Part shown: positions 11,308 through 24,100 of the stretch, one piece after another
Numbering within the stretch: position 1 is the first letter of the stretch
Layout: each line of letters opens with the position of its first letter
Origin: Lotus japonicus
Taxonomy: Eukaryota; Streptophyta; Magnoliopsida; Fabales; Fabaceae
NCBI RefSeq assembly: GCF_012489685.1
Contig: NC_080044.1
Coordinates: 81,640,732-81,704,731 of the forward strand
DNA length: 64,000 bases
Direction: 5' to 3'
The notes under the pieces: model-generated
What the model saw: the letters and a program-made list of their open reading frames with translations, nothing else
Databases searched by the model: none
Told to the model about the DNA's origin: nothing
Translations under genes and position numbers: made by a program

Positions 11308-12230
11308 ATTAAACTCAATAAAAATTACTATCGCCTCCATACAATCCCTCTCTAATTTACTTTTAAAAACATTGGATAAAATGTATTATAATACTCACAT
11401 TAATATTTCTTCATATTCCATTAAATATTGAAATAGGGTCTATAGTGATGAAAATATTATAAGTTTGATATTTTTTAAATATTTCTTATACACTTGTTTT
11501 AGAGTCTTTTTTTTTAATAAAGAATAATATTTTCAATTTACCATAAATTCTAAATTATTTTAATACCAAATAAAAAAGTAAAACTTTAAGAATTTTAATT
11601 TAAAAAAAAAACCTCGTTCACTTAAACTTTAAACTCAAAATATTTTTTTAAACTCAAAACCTTATTTTAATTTACTTGACCATGTAGTTCACAATTCACA
11701 TAGGAGCTATAGTTGTTTCACTCATATTCATTGTTATGATGTTTCATATTTAAATAGCAAGCTTCAGGAAAAAGTGTTGCACTATTTATTAGTAAGTGGT
11801 ACTATTGGATTAATCATTTGCAGGGAAACCACATAAACGTAAACATTGGTCAATATCTCATTGGTCGGGTTTGATCCCAAGTTTTGCGAATGAAAAAATT
11901 CATTGGTCATATCTTACTGCTTAGTGTGTTGACAGTGAGACGATAGATTAGTCTTATAACTAACAGCCATTGGAATATCTTGATTAACACTTGAAAAAAT
12001 TAGCAATCCAAGCCCTCCCCGTCCCCTTGCTTCTTTGGGGTTGGTTTCAAAAAAATAGCTTAAAGAGGGTTTGCCGTCAAAATTGTGGTAGGGGATATCT
12101 ACTGTTTGAGGTTAAATTATCACACCTAGAAGCATGGATTAGAAAAGAAAAGAAATAACAAATTGAGAATGATAACTAAAATAAGACACCACACCAAACA
12201 AAAATGAAAGGGAAAAGAAAAAACATAATG
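11308..12230. other. Intergenic DNA without a supported gene
   Basis: AT-rich sequence without a credible open frame or a recognised RNA gene. I see nothing specific in it. Confidence 0.5.
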
Positions 12231-12231
12231 C

Positions 12232-12905
12232 TTTTTTTTTTTTGATAAGCCAAAGTAAGTAACATTGAAAGGCACAAGGGGTGCCACCCATGGTACAAAT
12301 AAGAAGGGAAAAGACAACAGCAAAAAAAGAACTAAAAAAACTAATAAAAGACAAGATAAAGAGAAGAAGAGCAAACAGACAATACTATCTAAATATGCAA
12401 AGCAATTTGATCAAGACCAAAAGCCAACCAGATACGTTCCCTCCATACCCTTCAATTCCACAACACAAATTGGAAATAATAATAGTTTGCTACCCCAACA
12501 TTCTGATACATACCAGTGGTTGTGAGAACCACTCATAAACTGAGACATGTGTTCCCTTTACCCCTGCCTGTAACCCAATGCCACACCCTGAGAATTGCAG
12601 CCTCCAGCACCTCCCTTTCGCACATATCACTTGATCTGAAAATGATCTGGTTCCTATGCAGCCACAGGGACCACGAAACAGCAAGCCAGATTGCTCGGAA
12701 AACCTCATTTTGCTTTGAATTTAGGCCCAGAAAAAAGAATTGCAGCATATGCATTCTGCAATTATCAGGTAAAACAGTAAGGATACCCAACCAACCATAG
12801 CAAAGACTCCAAACCTTAACAGCAAAGGGGCAAGTTACAAACAGGTGGTCCGCTAATTCACAATCCTCTCTACACAGCGGGCAAATAGCTAAGACACTAA
12901 CTGAT
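12232..12905 (-). mobile_element. 5'-truncated L1-type LINE
   Basis: On the minus strand the frame from about 12900 shows the C-terminal zinc-binding region of plant LINE reverse transcriptases (zf-RVT): CPLC, then DHLFVTCPFA and VWSLCYGWLG. It continues with a typical RAIWLAVSWSLWLHRN motif and ends at a stop near 12533. A 3' UTR follows and then a poly-A tail, seen as a run of T on the plus strand at 12231-12243. The reverse transcriptase and endonuclease domains are missing. The plus-strand frames here are shadows. I could not find a clear target duplication. Confidence 0.85.
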
Positions 12906-14475
12906 GCAAATGTTCAATGAATTTCCAAAAAAAATTACAATTCATCCCAACCAAAACAAATGAAGTGATAGACATTGAATCTTATTTTTTCAACCTGCGT
13001 GATTAGAGTTATTAAAACTATAAAAGTAAGCTTTTTACATCCTTCATGTGGCACATTATTTACATAGCTCCAGTTTGGTAAGAGTAAAAAGGGGCAAAAA
13101 AACATGCAGAACATGGAAACACTAACTGTAGAAGTTACAGAATCATACATAGATCAAATATAATAAAAGGCTCTTGAATTTTGCTTTAGTAATTGGTAAG
13201 ACCAGATGAGGTGCAAAATAATAGACTTGAAAAGTCATTTGCAAACGAAAAAATTAATTGTGGGATACATAGGAAACTTTTGAACATATGTCTCATTGTG
13301 GATATATGAGATAGAGTCACTCAAACAGATAACTACCAAAATAAATAGTCAATAAATTTCTTCAACATGAAACAATTTTGACACTCAGAGTTCACATCTC
13401 TAAAAAAGCAAAAGAAACTCACAATTTAAGAGAGTGTTATTTTTACATTAGAAAACTATAAAGGTTAAAGACTGAAGACAGCCTGAATTTATAGGGTCAG
13501 GTGCCATAATAAAGAAAGATCTGGAGATGAAGTACACTTATTGTCATATGTAATTCAGTAGCCTTTTCTGCAAAATAGAAATGCAATTTTATTTTCCATG
13601 AAATATAGAAAATCAAACTTTAGTAGAAGGAACAAAATGGTGTGTGATCAAATGGCACAGGTAAAAATTTAAATGTATTACATTCCATCATTACTTGATT
13701 GTCAAGATAAGACCTATTAAAAAAATAGTTTCCTTTCAACTCTGGTATTATTAATATGTTGAAAGGAAGCAAACTAAAGTTTGATCACTTAATGCACCAC
13801 TCTTGATAATATTTTTCAAGTGACCCAGAAACAAAAAGTCACCTTTCATGCTTTCTTCTAGTCATATCCCTCATGTTACATTTCTCATAGCAAGACACAT
13901 TCTCAAGGGAACTTTTAGTGCGAAGCAGCAGTGCAGAATCAAAACACAACATTTTTATATCTGTGAAAACTCACTTTTTGAAGCTAAAGAGAAAAGACAA
14001 TTAGCCCTTTAGTTGCACTTAATTGGTAACGTCCAAAGAAGAGGGCTACTTGGCAATGACTTGGAATCAAACATTCTTAGGAAGCTAGTTATCAAGTTGA
14101 AGAGTAGCTAGAAGCAAGTTATAGGATGGCAAAGGGGCAATTCATAGTATAGCTATGATTTGAGAAACAATGATCAGATGTCATGAAAAAATGAGCAGTA
14201 AAAAATACATAGTAAATACTCAGATTTCTCACATAAAAGTGATCAAATAACTATCACTCATCCCTCACAAATCATACATGTGCTAACAATCCGCTATTGT
14301 AATTGAAGAAGATAAAGTGCCCATTTGCATAAACTACGTTAAGTGGTAATAAAAAAGTTCATTTTCACCTAATTAACAACATAATTGCCTTGAACTTCAT
14401 TGTTGGAGCCCAACCAAGTTAATCTAATTATGCTTGTTCAGCTTGAAGAAATGATGAAGGGATAGAAAATTTTAC
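12906..14475. other. Intergenic DNA without a supported gene
   Basis: Moderately AT-rich DNA without an exon I can defend. A single open frame at 12935-13150 (-) has no family resemblance. It may be the interior of a Helitron whose 5' end is at about 15975, but no 3' hairpin was found. Confidence 0.4.
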
Positions 14476-14695
14476 CTTTAATAGGTTTTCTGGAGAATGA
14501 GGTTGCAGTTTGAACTAAATGGTCACTCAACTTGCTTATTTCTTTATCCCTCCTGCCATCGTTGAGCTAAAATTAGTTCAGAAAAAGTGAAAATAAATAA
14601 CCAAACTGAAGAGAATAGTATAATTAGATACATACTTCAGCGCATAAGAGAAATAAGATTGTACTCCAATATACTCCTTTTTCATATTCTTTCCA
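14476..14695 (-). pseudogene. Two spliceable exon-like pieces of an unknown gene
   Basis: On the minus strand, 14695-14636 (60 nt) follows an acceptor TTTTCAG and ends at a GTATGTAT donor. It would encode WKEYEKGVYWSTILFLLCAE. The next piece, 14566-14476 (91 nt), follows an AATTTTAG acceptor, ends at a GTAAAA donor, stays in phase and would encode LNDGRRDKEISKLSDHLVQ and a further eleven residues. The join is open and phase-consistent, so this may be part of a host gene, either native or captured. I do not recognise the protein and found no start or stop exon. Confidence 0.4.
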
Positions 14696-14906
14696 CTGAA
14701 AAGAAAATGATTCAACAGTTAAACTCACAGATAGGGAAAAAAAAGCTTTTCAAAGAATGAGCACGAAAAACAAAAAAGGCGACGGGAAGAGCAAGAGTTT
14801 CTCTATTCAAAGGAACATAAAACATAGAAAAGAACATGTAATGGAATTTGTGCAAAATTTAACTTATAGATGGTAGTGCAGTTCCCTAATCTGTGGCGGC
14901 ATAAGC

Positions 14907-14970
14907 GAGCTCTGAGAACGAATTGAAACCATGAACACTCAGAAGATAACCAATGCAATGAAGCTTGTTG
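14907..14970 (+). pseudogene. Fragment of chloroplast ATP synthase gamma subunit
   Basis: The plus strand reads EL, a stop, ERIETMNTQKITNAMKLV. This matches the conserved N-terminal helix of the plastid F1 gamma subunit, where the family reads a RELR-RI start followed by NTQKIT-AMKLV. An arginine codon has become TGA and one lysine codon before NTQK is missing. Similarity stops right after the GTT codon of the valine. It is a 21-codon relic, probably carried by a transposon; the opposite strand can also be read openly. Confidence 0.55.
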
Positions 14971-15739
14971 GCTGTGACCAGGGTTTGAAGCTTGAGTGCT
15001 GCAAACAAAATCGCAATCTATTCAATATTATATACCTTATGAAAGCATATAATTAGTGCTTTGACTCTCTCTTTTAGTTTCATCTCTTATTAGTATCAAA
15101 CAACACAATAAATTGTTTTCCTGCTGGTGAAATACAAAAATTTGAAATAAATCATGTGAAAAGGGGCAAAGCTGTAGGTGAAGCAGATAGAGAAGAGAGA
15201 AGAGGCCTACTTGAGATAGCCGTGAAGAGAAGATGAGAATCTGGAGGGGGAGAAGTACAGAACAAAGATAACGCAGACACATCAAATTTAAAAGGTGTGA
15301 AAGGAAAGAAATTTGATGAGAAACGTAAAAATAGAACAATGAGATAAATGAATTGATGTTGTTCAAGTTTGAATTCAAAAATTGCTATCAGGCAATTAAT
15401 ACAGAAGAGACCGTGTGGTACATTTCTGTGTGGCATTGAATTGATAAATACAACTTCAAATATTATTGTGACATTGAATTGATAAAACGGTACGTGTGGT
15501 ACATTTCCATTATTAGCAAATATAATTATTGACTTTACGTTTCTTACAAAAAAAATTGTTGATACAATCAATGCATATTTTCATTATTAAGAGTCCAAAT
15601 TTCCGTTTATAGTGCAATCACGGGAGGAAATTAATTGTATGGGCAAAATTTACGTAATATGTGTGCAAAATTTATCATATTTTCCAAAACTTTCTAACTG
15701 AACGTGGAGGAAGTTAATTGTGTCAAAACCATGTGCAAT

Positions 15740-15812
15740 TTGTAATAAAACCGGGTATTAATATTGTCAAAACCGGGTACTAATATTGCCAAAACCGTGT
15801 ACTATTGATGTT
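15740..15812. repeat. Three short tandem units of about 22 bp
   Basis: The unit AAAACCGGGTAYTAATATTG occurs three times in a row, the last copy altered. It lies just inside the Helitron-like 5' segment at 15820-15975. Confidence 0.7.
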
Positions 15813-15819
15813 TCTATTT

Positions 15820-15975
15820 AATGATTCAATGATTTCGACCAATCAAAATGCAAGGATTTGGACCAATCAGCTGAGCCCATGTGGAAAATAGGAGAAACCA
15901 ACCAATAGAGCTGTGACATGTGGAAATTAAATAACAGTACGGTCCACTTTGGTGGATGGGCTTTATATATTATTA
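15820..15975 (-). mobile_element. Helitron-like 5' end, family B, copy 2
   Basis: The segment is homologous to 9455-9620 and lies in the same orientation. On the minus strand it starts TCTTAATCTTAATAATATA, then TAAAGCCCATCCACC and repeated TTTCCACATG phrases. The TC start fits a Helitron. Everything on its left (about 13-15.8 kb), including the ATP synthase relic, could be its cargo; no 3' end was found. Confidence 0.5.
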
Positions 15976-16532
15976 AGATTAAGATCCCTATCCAGCTAAA
16001 TCTATTAAACAAATATATAATGGGATGATATCTGTATGATACTCTTATTTGTAACACTTTCTATATCATGATGAGTAATAAATTAATGGATTAGAATCCT
16101 CTGCGATTTAATTTTTAACAGCATGCGATTTTAACCATTGAATATTACATGCTTTAGAACTACTTAAATAACATAAATAAAATGATCAATGCTCTCACCA
16201 TTGAATTGAATTGTAGGAGCATGTAGTTTAGTTTGAGGTTTAACTCTATAGGATCATGATCCAAATTAATAGTATGTTGGATATGCATAACAAAATAGTG
16301 CTTTAAAATGACTAGTCCAATGACTAAGGGTTATTTGAGTTAGATTAATGACCTAAATCTTGTTTACTTATCATTTAAATTAGTTTTTTTACCCTATAAT
16401 ACATCTAATTATTGTTTTTCATTCTTGATTTTTTTTTTCATCCTTCCAAAACTACGATTTTAATTTTTAGTCATGGCTAAATGCTACTAGTAAATTGTCC
16501 ATCTAAGTTAAACGGTAATCCTAGTCAATCTT

Positions 16533-16742
16533 TTTTAACTTTTAACAACAAAAAAATAGATTAATTAATGAACAAGCATGAGAATACCAAACAAACTATG
16601 AAGGCCATAAAAGAAAAGCTCATAAACCACCCACACTATGAAGCCACTAACCAACAGCCCTAACAAAGCACAGAACAAAGGCCACATAGGAGACCACAAT
16701 CACATTGGTACAAAAACTCCAAGAAAAACACCACAACCACAC
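16533..16742 (-). mobile_element. LINE 3' tail with target-site duplication
   Basis: The bases TCCTAGTCAATCTT at 16519-16532 and TCCTAGTCAACCTT at 16743-16756 flank an insert of about 210 bp. The insert reads, on the minus strand, like the GT-rich 3' UTR of plant L1 elements and ends in an A-rich tail (runs of T and A near 16533-16558). The 14-bp flank with one mismatch is a typical target duplication. The insert is severely 5'-truncated and has no coding region. Confidence 0.7.
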
Positions 16743-17300
16743 TCCTAGTCAACCTTACCTATGTCATTCATTGCCTACATTTTTTTACCTCAGCATGACA
16801 TGTTAGCTTACATGTGCCATTCCTCTCTTTCCCACCCTTCCCACCCATATATGTCATACGTACCCTCTTCCCCCGCCCCTCCTTCCTCCATCCCACACAC
16901 CTCCCCCCACACAAGTGGTATCGACCTCGTGCTAGGGATGTATGAGTACTATACTCTATAATGTTTGTATTTTTTTCCACTTACATGTCTTACTTTTTGT
17001 TTTTGCCATGATGTAATGTCTTAGCCTTTGATCCTTTTGTACAAAAAATAGAACACACAAATCCATCCACTTCATTTTGTCCAAAAAGTAAAACACAACA
17101 ACAATCTTTGATTTTGACCAACTCCTTTCAGGTATAATAAATCTCTACACACACAAATCCATAACAATGAACTTCATTTTATCTAATTTCTATTTTGCTT
17201 TAAAAATATTTTATATAATTATTTCTTATAGTATTATTTAGTCATCAAACTTATAAATCTCAAAATACATCATCTCATACACTACAATACTTTTGTCAAC

Positions 17301-17513
17301 ATGAGTTGACACACCTAATCGCCAGAACCCAAGTTTGAGCTTTACCCCTAAGGGTGTAGGCTCGAATCCCCTGCAGACATAAATTTCAATTTCAAGTTGG
17401 TAGATATTCCTACTACTTTGAGACTTTGTCAGAGATTAACAGTATGTCATTAACACTATGTCCGGTAGGTCAGGAGTGCCACTCCAACCCTACCATTTTT
17501 ATTACCAAAAAAA
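17301..17513 (+). mobile_element. tRNA-derived SINE candidate
   Basis: The insert contains a polymerase III B-box-like motif (GGCTCGAATCC at about 17350) downstream of a tRNA-like start, then a body, and ends in ACCAAAAAAAG. This matches the architecture of plant SINEs. No clear target duplication was found. Confidence 0.5.
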
Positions 17514-17750
17514 GTAACATTAGTGTTTTTCAATCAACTTTGACCGATGACCTATTTTTGTTGGTCCAACAACTTTGATGACCCTAGAAGAGAAACAAAG
17601 AACATAATGGGCTGGAGTAATGGATTGGTTTTGGCCATTGAGGGAAAGGAAAGCCCAAATCACCATTTAGTTTTTTGATTCACAGCAAGTGATGACGTGT
17701 GAAACAAGTTAAGAGTCAACTAAAGACAACAACAAAAAGAACAACATGCG

Positions 17751-17756
17751 CACGTG
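17751..17756. promoter_or_regulatory. G-box CACGTG upstream of the glycine-rich gene
   Basis: A perfect palindromic CACGTG lies 350 bp upstream of the start codon at 18101, in the C- and T-rich leader or promoter. A TGACGTG word is nearby at about 17693. G-boxes bind bZIP and bHLH factors in plants. Function here is inference. Confidence 0.4.
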
Positions 17757-18100
17757 CCAAGCTTGCTACCCCACCACCGCCACCTGTTCCTCTTCCTCCG
17801 TTCTCCTTCTCTTTCACTCCCTCCCTCCGCTGTTGCTTTTTCTGCTGAATAACTCCCTCTTTTCTGCAACTTTTTCTCTTCAATCTTCCCAGTTTTCTTC
17901 AATTCTTCTCATTCATTCCTCAATTCCAGTTCTCCAAACCCCACCACCAATTTCAATTTTCACACCGCCCCATTTCTCAAAATCGCTTAATTTCACTTTC
18001 CCCCTTCAAAACCCTACATGCTTAATTGCTTATACCCTTTTCATTTCACATACACAGTTATAATCTTTCTCTGTGAACGAGTTTGTTTACCTTCTTTTTA

Positions 18101-21100
18101 ATGGCTAACACTCTTCACAAACCCCTTTCCATACTCCTATACTACACAGCTTTTGTTTTTGCTTTTGCTTTTGCTATTGCTTCTGAGTTACCCTTACCCA
18201 CTCAATTCTCGATCACCGATCATGAATTCGAGTCATTCTACAACGATTACACACCGCCGTCGCCGCCTCCGCCACCGCCGCTACCTCATCCGCCGTCAGT
18301 TTCATGCGAAGATGGTCTCAAGGGGGTTGGGTCATTGGACACCACCTGCGATCTCAATTCCAGTTTGCTCTTCGATGGTGATGTTTACATAGAGGGGAAC
18401 GGAAGCCTCAACGTGCTTCCTGGTGTGAATTTGAGTTGTCCAGTTTTGGGTTGTGTGATTTTCATCAACGTGAGTAGGGAATTCAGTTTGCAAAGTGGTG
18501 CTGGGTTGATTGCTGGCACGGTTTATGTGTGGGCGCAGAATGCTAGTTTGTTTGATGGGTCTGTGGTGAATGTGACTGGGTTAGCCGGGGCGCCGCCGCC
18601 GCAGACGAGTGGTACGCCGTCAGGGACTCAGGGTGCCGGTGGAGGGCATGGTGGGAGAGGTGCTACTTGTGTGTCAGACAATACAAAGCTTCCTGATGAT
18701 GTTTGGGGTGGGGATGCGTACTCTTGGTCCTCATTGAATGAGCCTTGGAGCTATGGGAGTAAGGGAGGGACCACTAGTAAAGATGAGAAGTATGGTGGGG
18801 AAGGAGGTGGCAGAATTAAGTTTAATGTGACTGACTCCTTACAAGTGTCTGGGGATCTTTTGGCAGATGGAGGTGATGGCGGGATCAAAGGTGGAGGAGG
18901 TTCTGGTGGCAGCATTTTTATCTTGGCTCATAGAATGTAAAGTATCTTCCTTTTTGAGTTTCAACGTTGCATTTCTAAATTGAGGTTTATTATCATTTTT
19001 TTATCAGTGATTGTGTTATTAGGTTAGTGGTTGTATATTTTGCCTTGATTGTTAGTGTTGTGTAAATTGTGTTGTATGCTGTAAGTAGAATTTTACTGCT
19101 TTCTTTTTCTTGTTTATGGCGTTAAATGTATGTATGTTTGCTGACCAACAAAGTGTTGGTCTAGTCGTAGGCAAGCTGAATCCCATAAGGGTGAGGATGC
19201 GAGTTTGAACCCCGGGAATGGATCTGCCACCTATCCGAACGGGATTAGTCTTGCCCTCTCAAACGGGGTAGGGACACCCGGGTCAAAGACAAAAAAAAAA
19301 CTGTATGTTCGCTGAGCAATTGCTTTGCTTGCAATCAAGTAGTCTCCAATATGCAAATCTAAAGTAGATAATAAAATAATACATCCCTTATGTGAGCTTC
19401 AATTGTTCTCCATTTCTATGTGCAATTTCTGATTGATTGGGCTAATAAAGTAGTTCACAATTAATCATGTCCTGTGTGCAATTTCTGATTGATTGGGCTA
19501 ATAAAGTAGTTCACAATTAATCATGTCCTGTGTTAAGTGCAGGACTGGAACTGGCAGATTTAGTGCTACCGGAGGTAGTGGCTTTGCTGGCGGTGGAGGA
19601 GGAAGAATTTCAATTAAGGCCGTTAGCAGACATGACACTACACAATTCTTCATTCATGGTGTGATACAGTTAATATTGTTTTAGAGATGCAATGTTCTTG
19701 ACCTCTGCCTCACTTTCATTATAACTTTAGAGGGACAAAAAACATCTTCTCATAGCTGACAAGTGACTTGACAAAATTAGTACATTCAAGCTATATAAAA
19801 GATTGTTTTATTTCTTGCAGGAGGAGAGAGTCTTGGATGTTCTGGCAATGCTGGTGCTGCAGGCACATATTATGATGCTGTTCCTCGAAGTCTTACTATT
19901 TGCAATCGTAACTTGTCTACTCAAACTGATACACTTATCTTAGAGTTTCCTAAGGCACCTCTCTGGACAAATGTGTATATCCAGAATCAGGCCAAGGCAT
20001 TGTTTCCTTTATATTGGAGCCGTGTTCAGGTGATTGAAATACGGAACTCATTACCCCTTATTGAAATGGAATAATTTATTAATTGCTGGGAAAAAGAAAG
20101 AAGATTGTTTTTGAAGAGGAGAGCAAAGTGAGAAGAATAATATAAGTAACACATAAGAAAACTCTTTATAAGCATTCAGAAGATGTCTGATAATTAATTG
20201 TCGTTGGAGCTTCAGTGAAGTTTTGAGTTACTTGATTCAAGAGCTACATATAGCCCTTTTTGATTGGCCTATTGTTGTTATAGTTATTTTGTTTGAGAAA
20301 TATATTTTGAAATAATTACCCAGAACTGATTGACAATAGACAAAGCAAACTATTAAGACTTTTGTTTAGAAGTTTAGGTTACTTCATTTAGAGGACTATA
20401 TATTGTGGCTTTTCATGTAATCTTTAGTTTCACCATAATTAAGATACGAAGGATTGTTGACATACTATTTTAATTAACTTGCAGGTTGGTGGGCTAATTC
20501 GTTTGACATCTGGAGCTTCTTTAAGCTTTGGTCTTGCTCATATTGGTACATCAGAGTTTGAGTTAATGGCAGAAGAACTTCTGATGAGTGACTCTGTGAT
20601 CAAGGTGAGTAGAACTAGAACGCCTCTTTCGCATGTGCTTGCTTTCATTTCCCGCTAGCTTGGTGTAAACTAATAACTGTAAATAATATGATTATTATTT
20701 ATTTCTTAGAATAATTGTTATGCTTTTCACTTGAATTCTGTTGCTTTAATATGCTGCTCGCTTCCATATCTTACTAGCTAGGTGTAAATAAATAGCTGTC
20801 AATTTTAGGTTTACTATGCATTTCTGGCTCGTTACCATTTTTTATCAGAAACTATATCCTATAAACTGAAACAATTCAAAAGTTCTTGGTATTTTCTTAC
20901 TTAGGGAGTCATTAATGTTAACTGATGTCCATCTTTACATTATTCCATGGTTTAGTATTTTTATCTTTGTATGAGATGATTATTTTAAAAGATTAATAAC
21001 ATCTTCCCTTTCATGTTCTTTTACCACTTTTTTGTTTTTTTATATTCAGATATATGGAGCTCTTCGTATGTCTGTCAAGATTCACCTGATGTTGAATTCC

Positions 21101-24100
21101 AAGATGCTTATAGATGCTACTAATGGTGATTTAATTGTTCAAACATCCATATTTGAAGCTAGCAACTTAGTAGTTCTCAAGGTTGTTATCTTTTACATTT
21201 GTCTCATCTACCGCAGACCCTTTTTATTGCTTACTAGTAGTTATTCTTAACCATGCCGCGGTGACCAGGATTCATCTGTTATTCATTCTAATGCAAATCT
21301 GGGACTTCATGGACAAGGCTTTTTGAATTTGTCTGGACCTGGAAATTTGATTGAAGCGCAACATCTGGTTTTATCATTATTTTTTAGTATCCAAGTAAGT
21401 CAAAGTCTGAAATTGTCATGTTGCTGTTCTTATGCTCTGTTTCTTTTAAACTATTTAAATAGCTATTAAATGATGTTCACTTTCTCTATGTTGACATGAT
21501 ATTTGCGCTAACCTGATATGGAACATGAAACAGTCACCTGGTTCACTTTGGCAGAATTTCTTGTTGTAAAGCTTTGGTAATAGTTGAAGTTCCGTGTGTT
21601 ATGCTGTTTGGTATTTTGAATTTAGGTTGGCTATAACTTATGAATGTTTAAGCAATGGATTAGGGTTAGTAATGGTTTAGGGTTTAGTGATATTTGAAAA
21701 GGAGTACAAATTTGGTGGATTGAAGGTTTATGGTGGGATATTTTATACACCAATTTTTAGTTCATAATTTATGAGACCATAGTCGGGGTAGTCGGATGCT
21801 GCAAATAGTGACATGTAAAGCTCTGATGTAATGCTTAATAGGTTTAGGCATAATAAGGTAGTGTTTGATAGAGCCAATTCAAGCTTATCTTATAGCATAT
21901 ACATTTATGCAACTGTACGGGTAAGCTTATAAAAATAACTTATGACCCTACCTATAAGTTGTTTTGAGGTTTTTACCATAAGCTACTGATAGGAACCCAA
22001 TTATTAGGAATAGGCCCAATACTACTAGAGTCCATGAAAGTAAGAGGAAGAGGTGCAATGCACCAAATCATTTCCCTTGAGAGGAGTAACCGCCTGCTGA
22101 GGTGGCATGAGCTGTGCAGGAAGAGAGAGAGAGAGATTGGAGATTATATAAGCATGTATTGTGTGAGAGAGAGGTAGGCTTGAATTGGGTTTAGGCTTGG
22201 GACTTGGGAGAGAATAGAGGCACTCTCTAATTTGCCTCTGCTGTCTTTTCATTTATTCTTCTATTTGTAACTGCTACACTGATTCTTGGTGATTTCACCA
22301 GAATCTCAGTAAATAATACCAGTTTATTTCAGTCTATTTCTTCCATTTTTCTGGGCCCTAACATTGGTATCAGAGCACCGATCTAGGTGCTGTGGTAGCC
22401 ATTGATTCCAGATGATGTTTCCAGAATTCGATGGTAGATGGGCTTATGGATGGATCATCACAGTGGAGCAACACTGTGAGCTCAAAGGAGTATCTGAAGA
22501 GAAGAAATTCTCAGAGGCTGAGAAGGCTTTGACGCGTGATGCTTTCTTTTGGTGGTACCTCTGGAAAAAACGAAATCCGAGAGCAACGTGGTGGGATTTT
22601 GTGATTGCTTTGCTGAGAGAATTTGAACCAAACTCGGAAACGTACCTACCAGAACCAATCCAAGAAGCGACAGAGCAGAAGGATGAAGCCAGAAATGCCA
22701 AGGAAGCAAACTTGGAAATCAGAAGAAACTGGTGTGCAGAATGGATCCACTCCAATGGCTACGGGGGTGATCAGTGCGAAGTCGTTCCAACGGAGAACGG
22801 CGAAACTGCAGCAGAAGAGAAACCGATGGATGCACAACTTCAAATCGGTGACGCTCCTGAGGAATCAAGAAGAGCGGCAGCAGTATTAACAAAGCAGGTA
22901 ACGTTGGGGAAGACGAATCCAGAAGGGAAGATAGAGCTGATGCTACCGGCGCAAACGGATTGTGGCGCTGCTACAGCGACGCAAACTTTGCCGACGGCAG
23001 CGGAGAAGACGGTGGACCAAGCACCGAATGTGCAAACGAGAGCGCTGGTGATTGAGCGACCACCTCCAAAACCGCCGTACTATGGCAGTCATTGTTACAT
23101 CCGAGACGGAGCCGGCGGAAAGTTCGGAGCTACTACAGCGTTGGTGAAAAACGAGATGGTTAAGCGGCGGCCACCACCTAAGCCACCAGAATCCATGGAC
23201 AGTGGTGTTTGTCCGGCGGCGCTCACCCCACCGACGGCGGCGTTGGGGTCAGAGAATCAAGCTACACCGGCAACGAGAATGAGAGAGGAGGTAGCAGAAG
23301 TCTCTAGACGTCTGAAGGCAAGTGTATGGGCAAAATGGAGACCAAACGAATTGGGTCCTTCTCTCAGCCTAATGGGCCAAGCCCAAGAGGTAAGTGGCTG
23401 GCTTAAAACCCAAAAATTATTTACCCAATTTTTACCTGCGGTTGGAAGTAAAGGGAGAAACGTGTTAGTCTTTGGGAATAATACTAGTTTTAAAGCTCTA
23501 TTTTCTGAAGTGGGACATGTGAAGAAAGCAAACAAGCCACGTGTGGAACTACAAGAAACACACCAGTATTTTCTTCTAACGGGCCTCACTAAAAATTTCA
23601 TGGGCCCAATAGTTCAGAATCTAGACATGGGTCGGGTCTTTTCTCAGGAACCCAAAGTTTTCAACCAGCCAAGTTGGACCCATGTTACTGGAGGAGTAAA
23701 CGCTGGATTTGCACAAGGAGAGACCCAAGTTCAAAGGCACCCTGATCTGGGTGCAGGGAGTGCACGCGGTTCTAGTAAAATGTTTTCAGCAGTGTTCAAA
23801 AGAAGACAATCTTCGAATATCTTATCCTCAGAAATAATGGGAACTCTAAGCTCCAAGCGATGGGACCCGAGTAGGAGTTTGAAACTTTATCAGGTTCTGG
23901 AACATCTGGCACAAGAGCAAACAGGTAGTATATCGAACTGGCTTAGTTCTTCCAATGAATTAGATGCTCAATTTCATAACTTGAGGCACCAAAAGCTTGA
24001 GTTCTATACTCTGAAGTGGAGACATGCACAACTAAATTCTTCTGTGAGGGAAATTGAATTCGTTGATAAATGTATGTGGGTAATTCATAAGAATTTCTCA

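Noticed and set aside
12265..12800. Plus-strand frames across the LINE fragment
   Set aside because: The minus strand holds the recognisable zf-RVT region, so these are shadows.
15037..15571. Overlapping minus-strand frames of 113 and 139 residues
   Set aside because: They are AT-rich, overlap in different frames, have no domain, and lie in a Helitron-like segment.
22025..22252. 75-residue minus-strand frame, present again at 25320-25547
   Set aside because: Both copies lie inside the LTRs and overlap promoter-like sequence on the other strand; they are shadows of a repeat.
22444..23601. Minus-strand frames inside the retroelement
   Set aside because: They oppose the long sense frame and show no domain.
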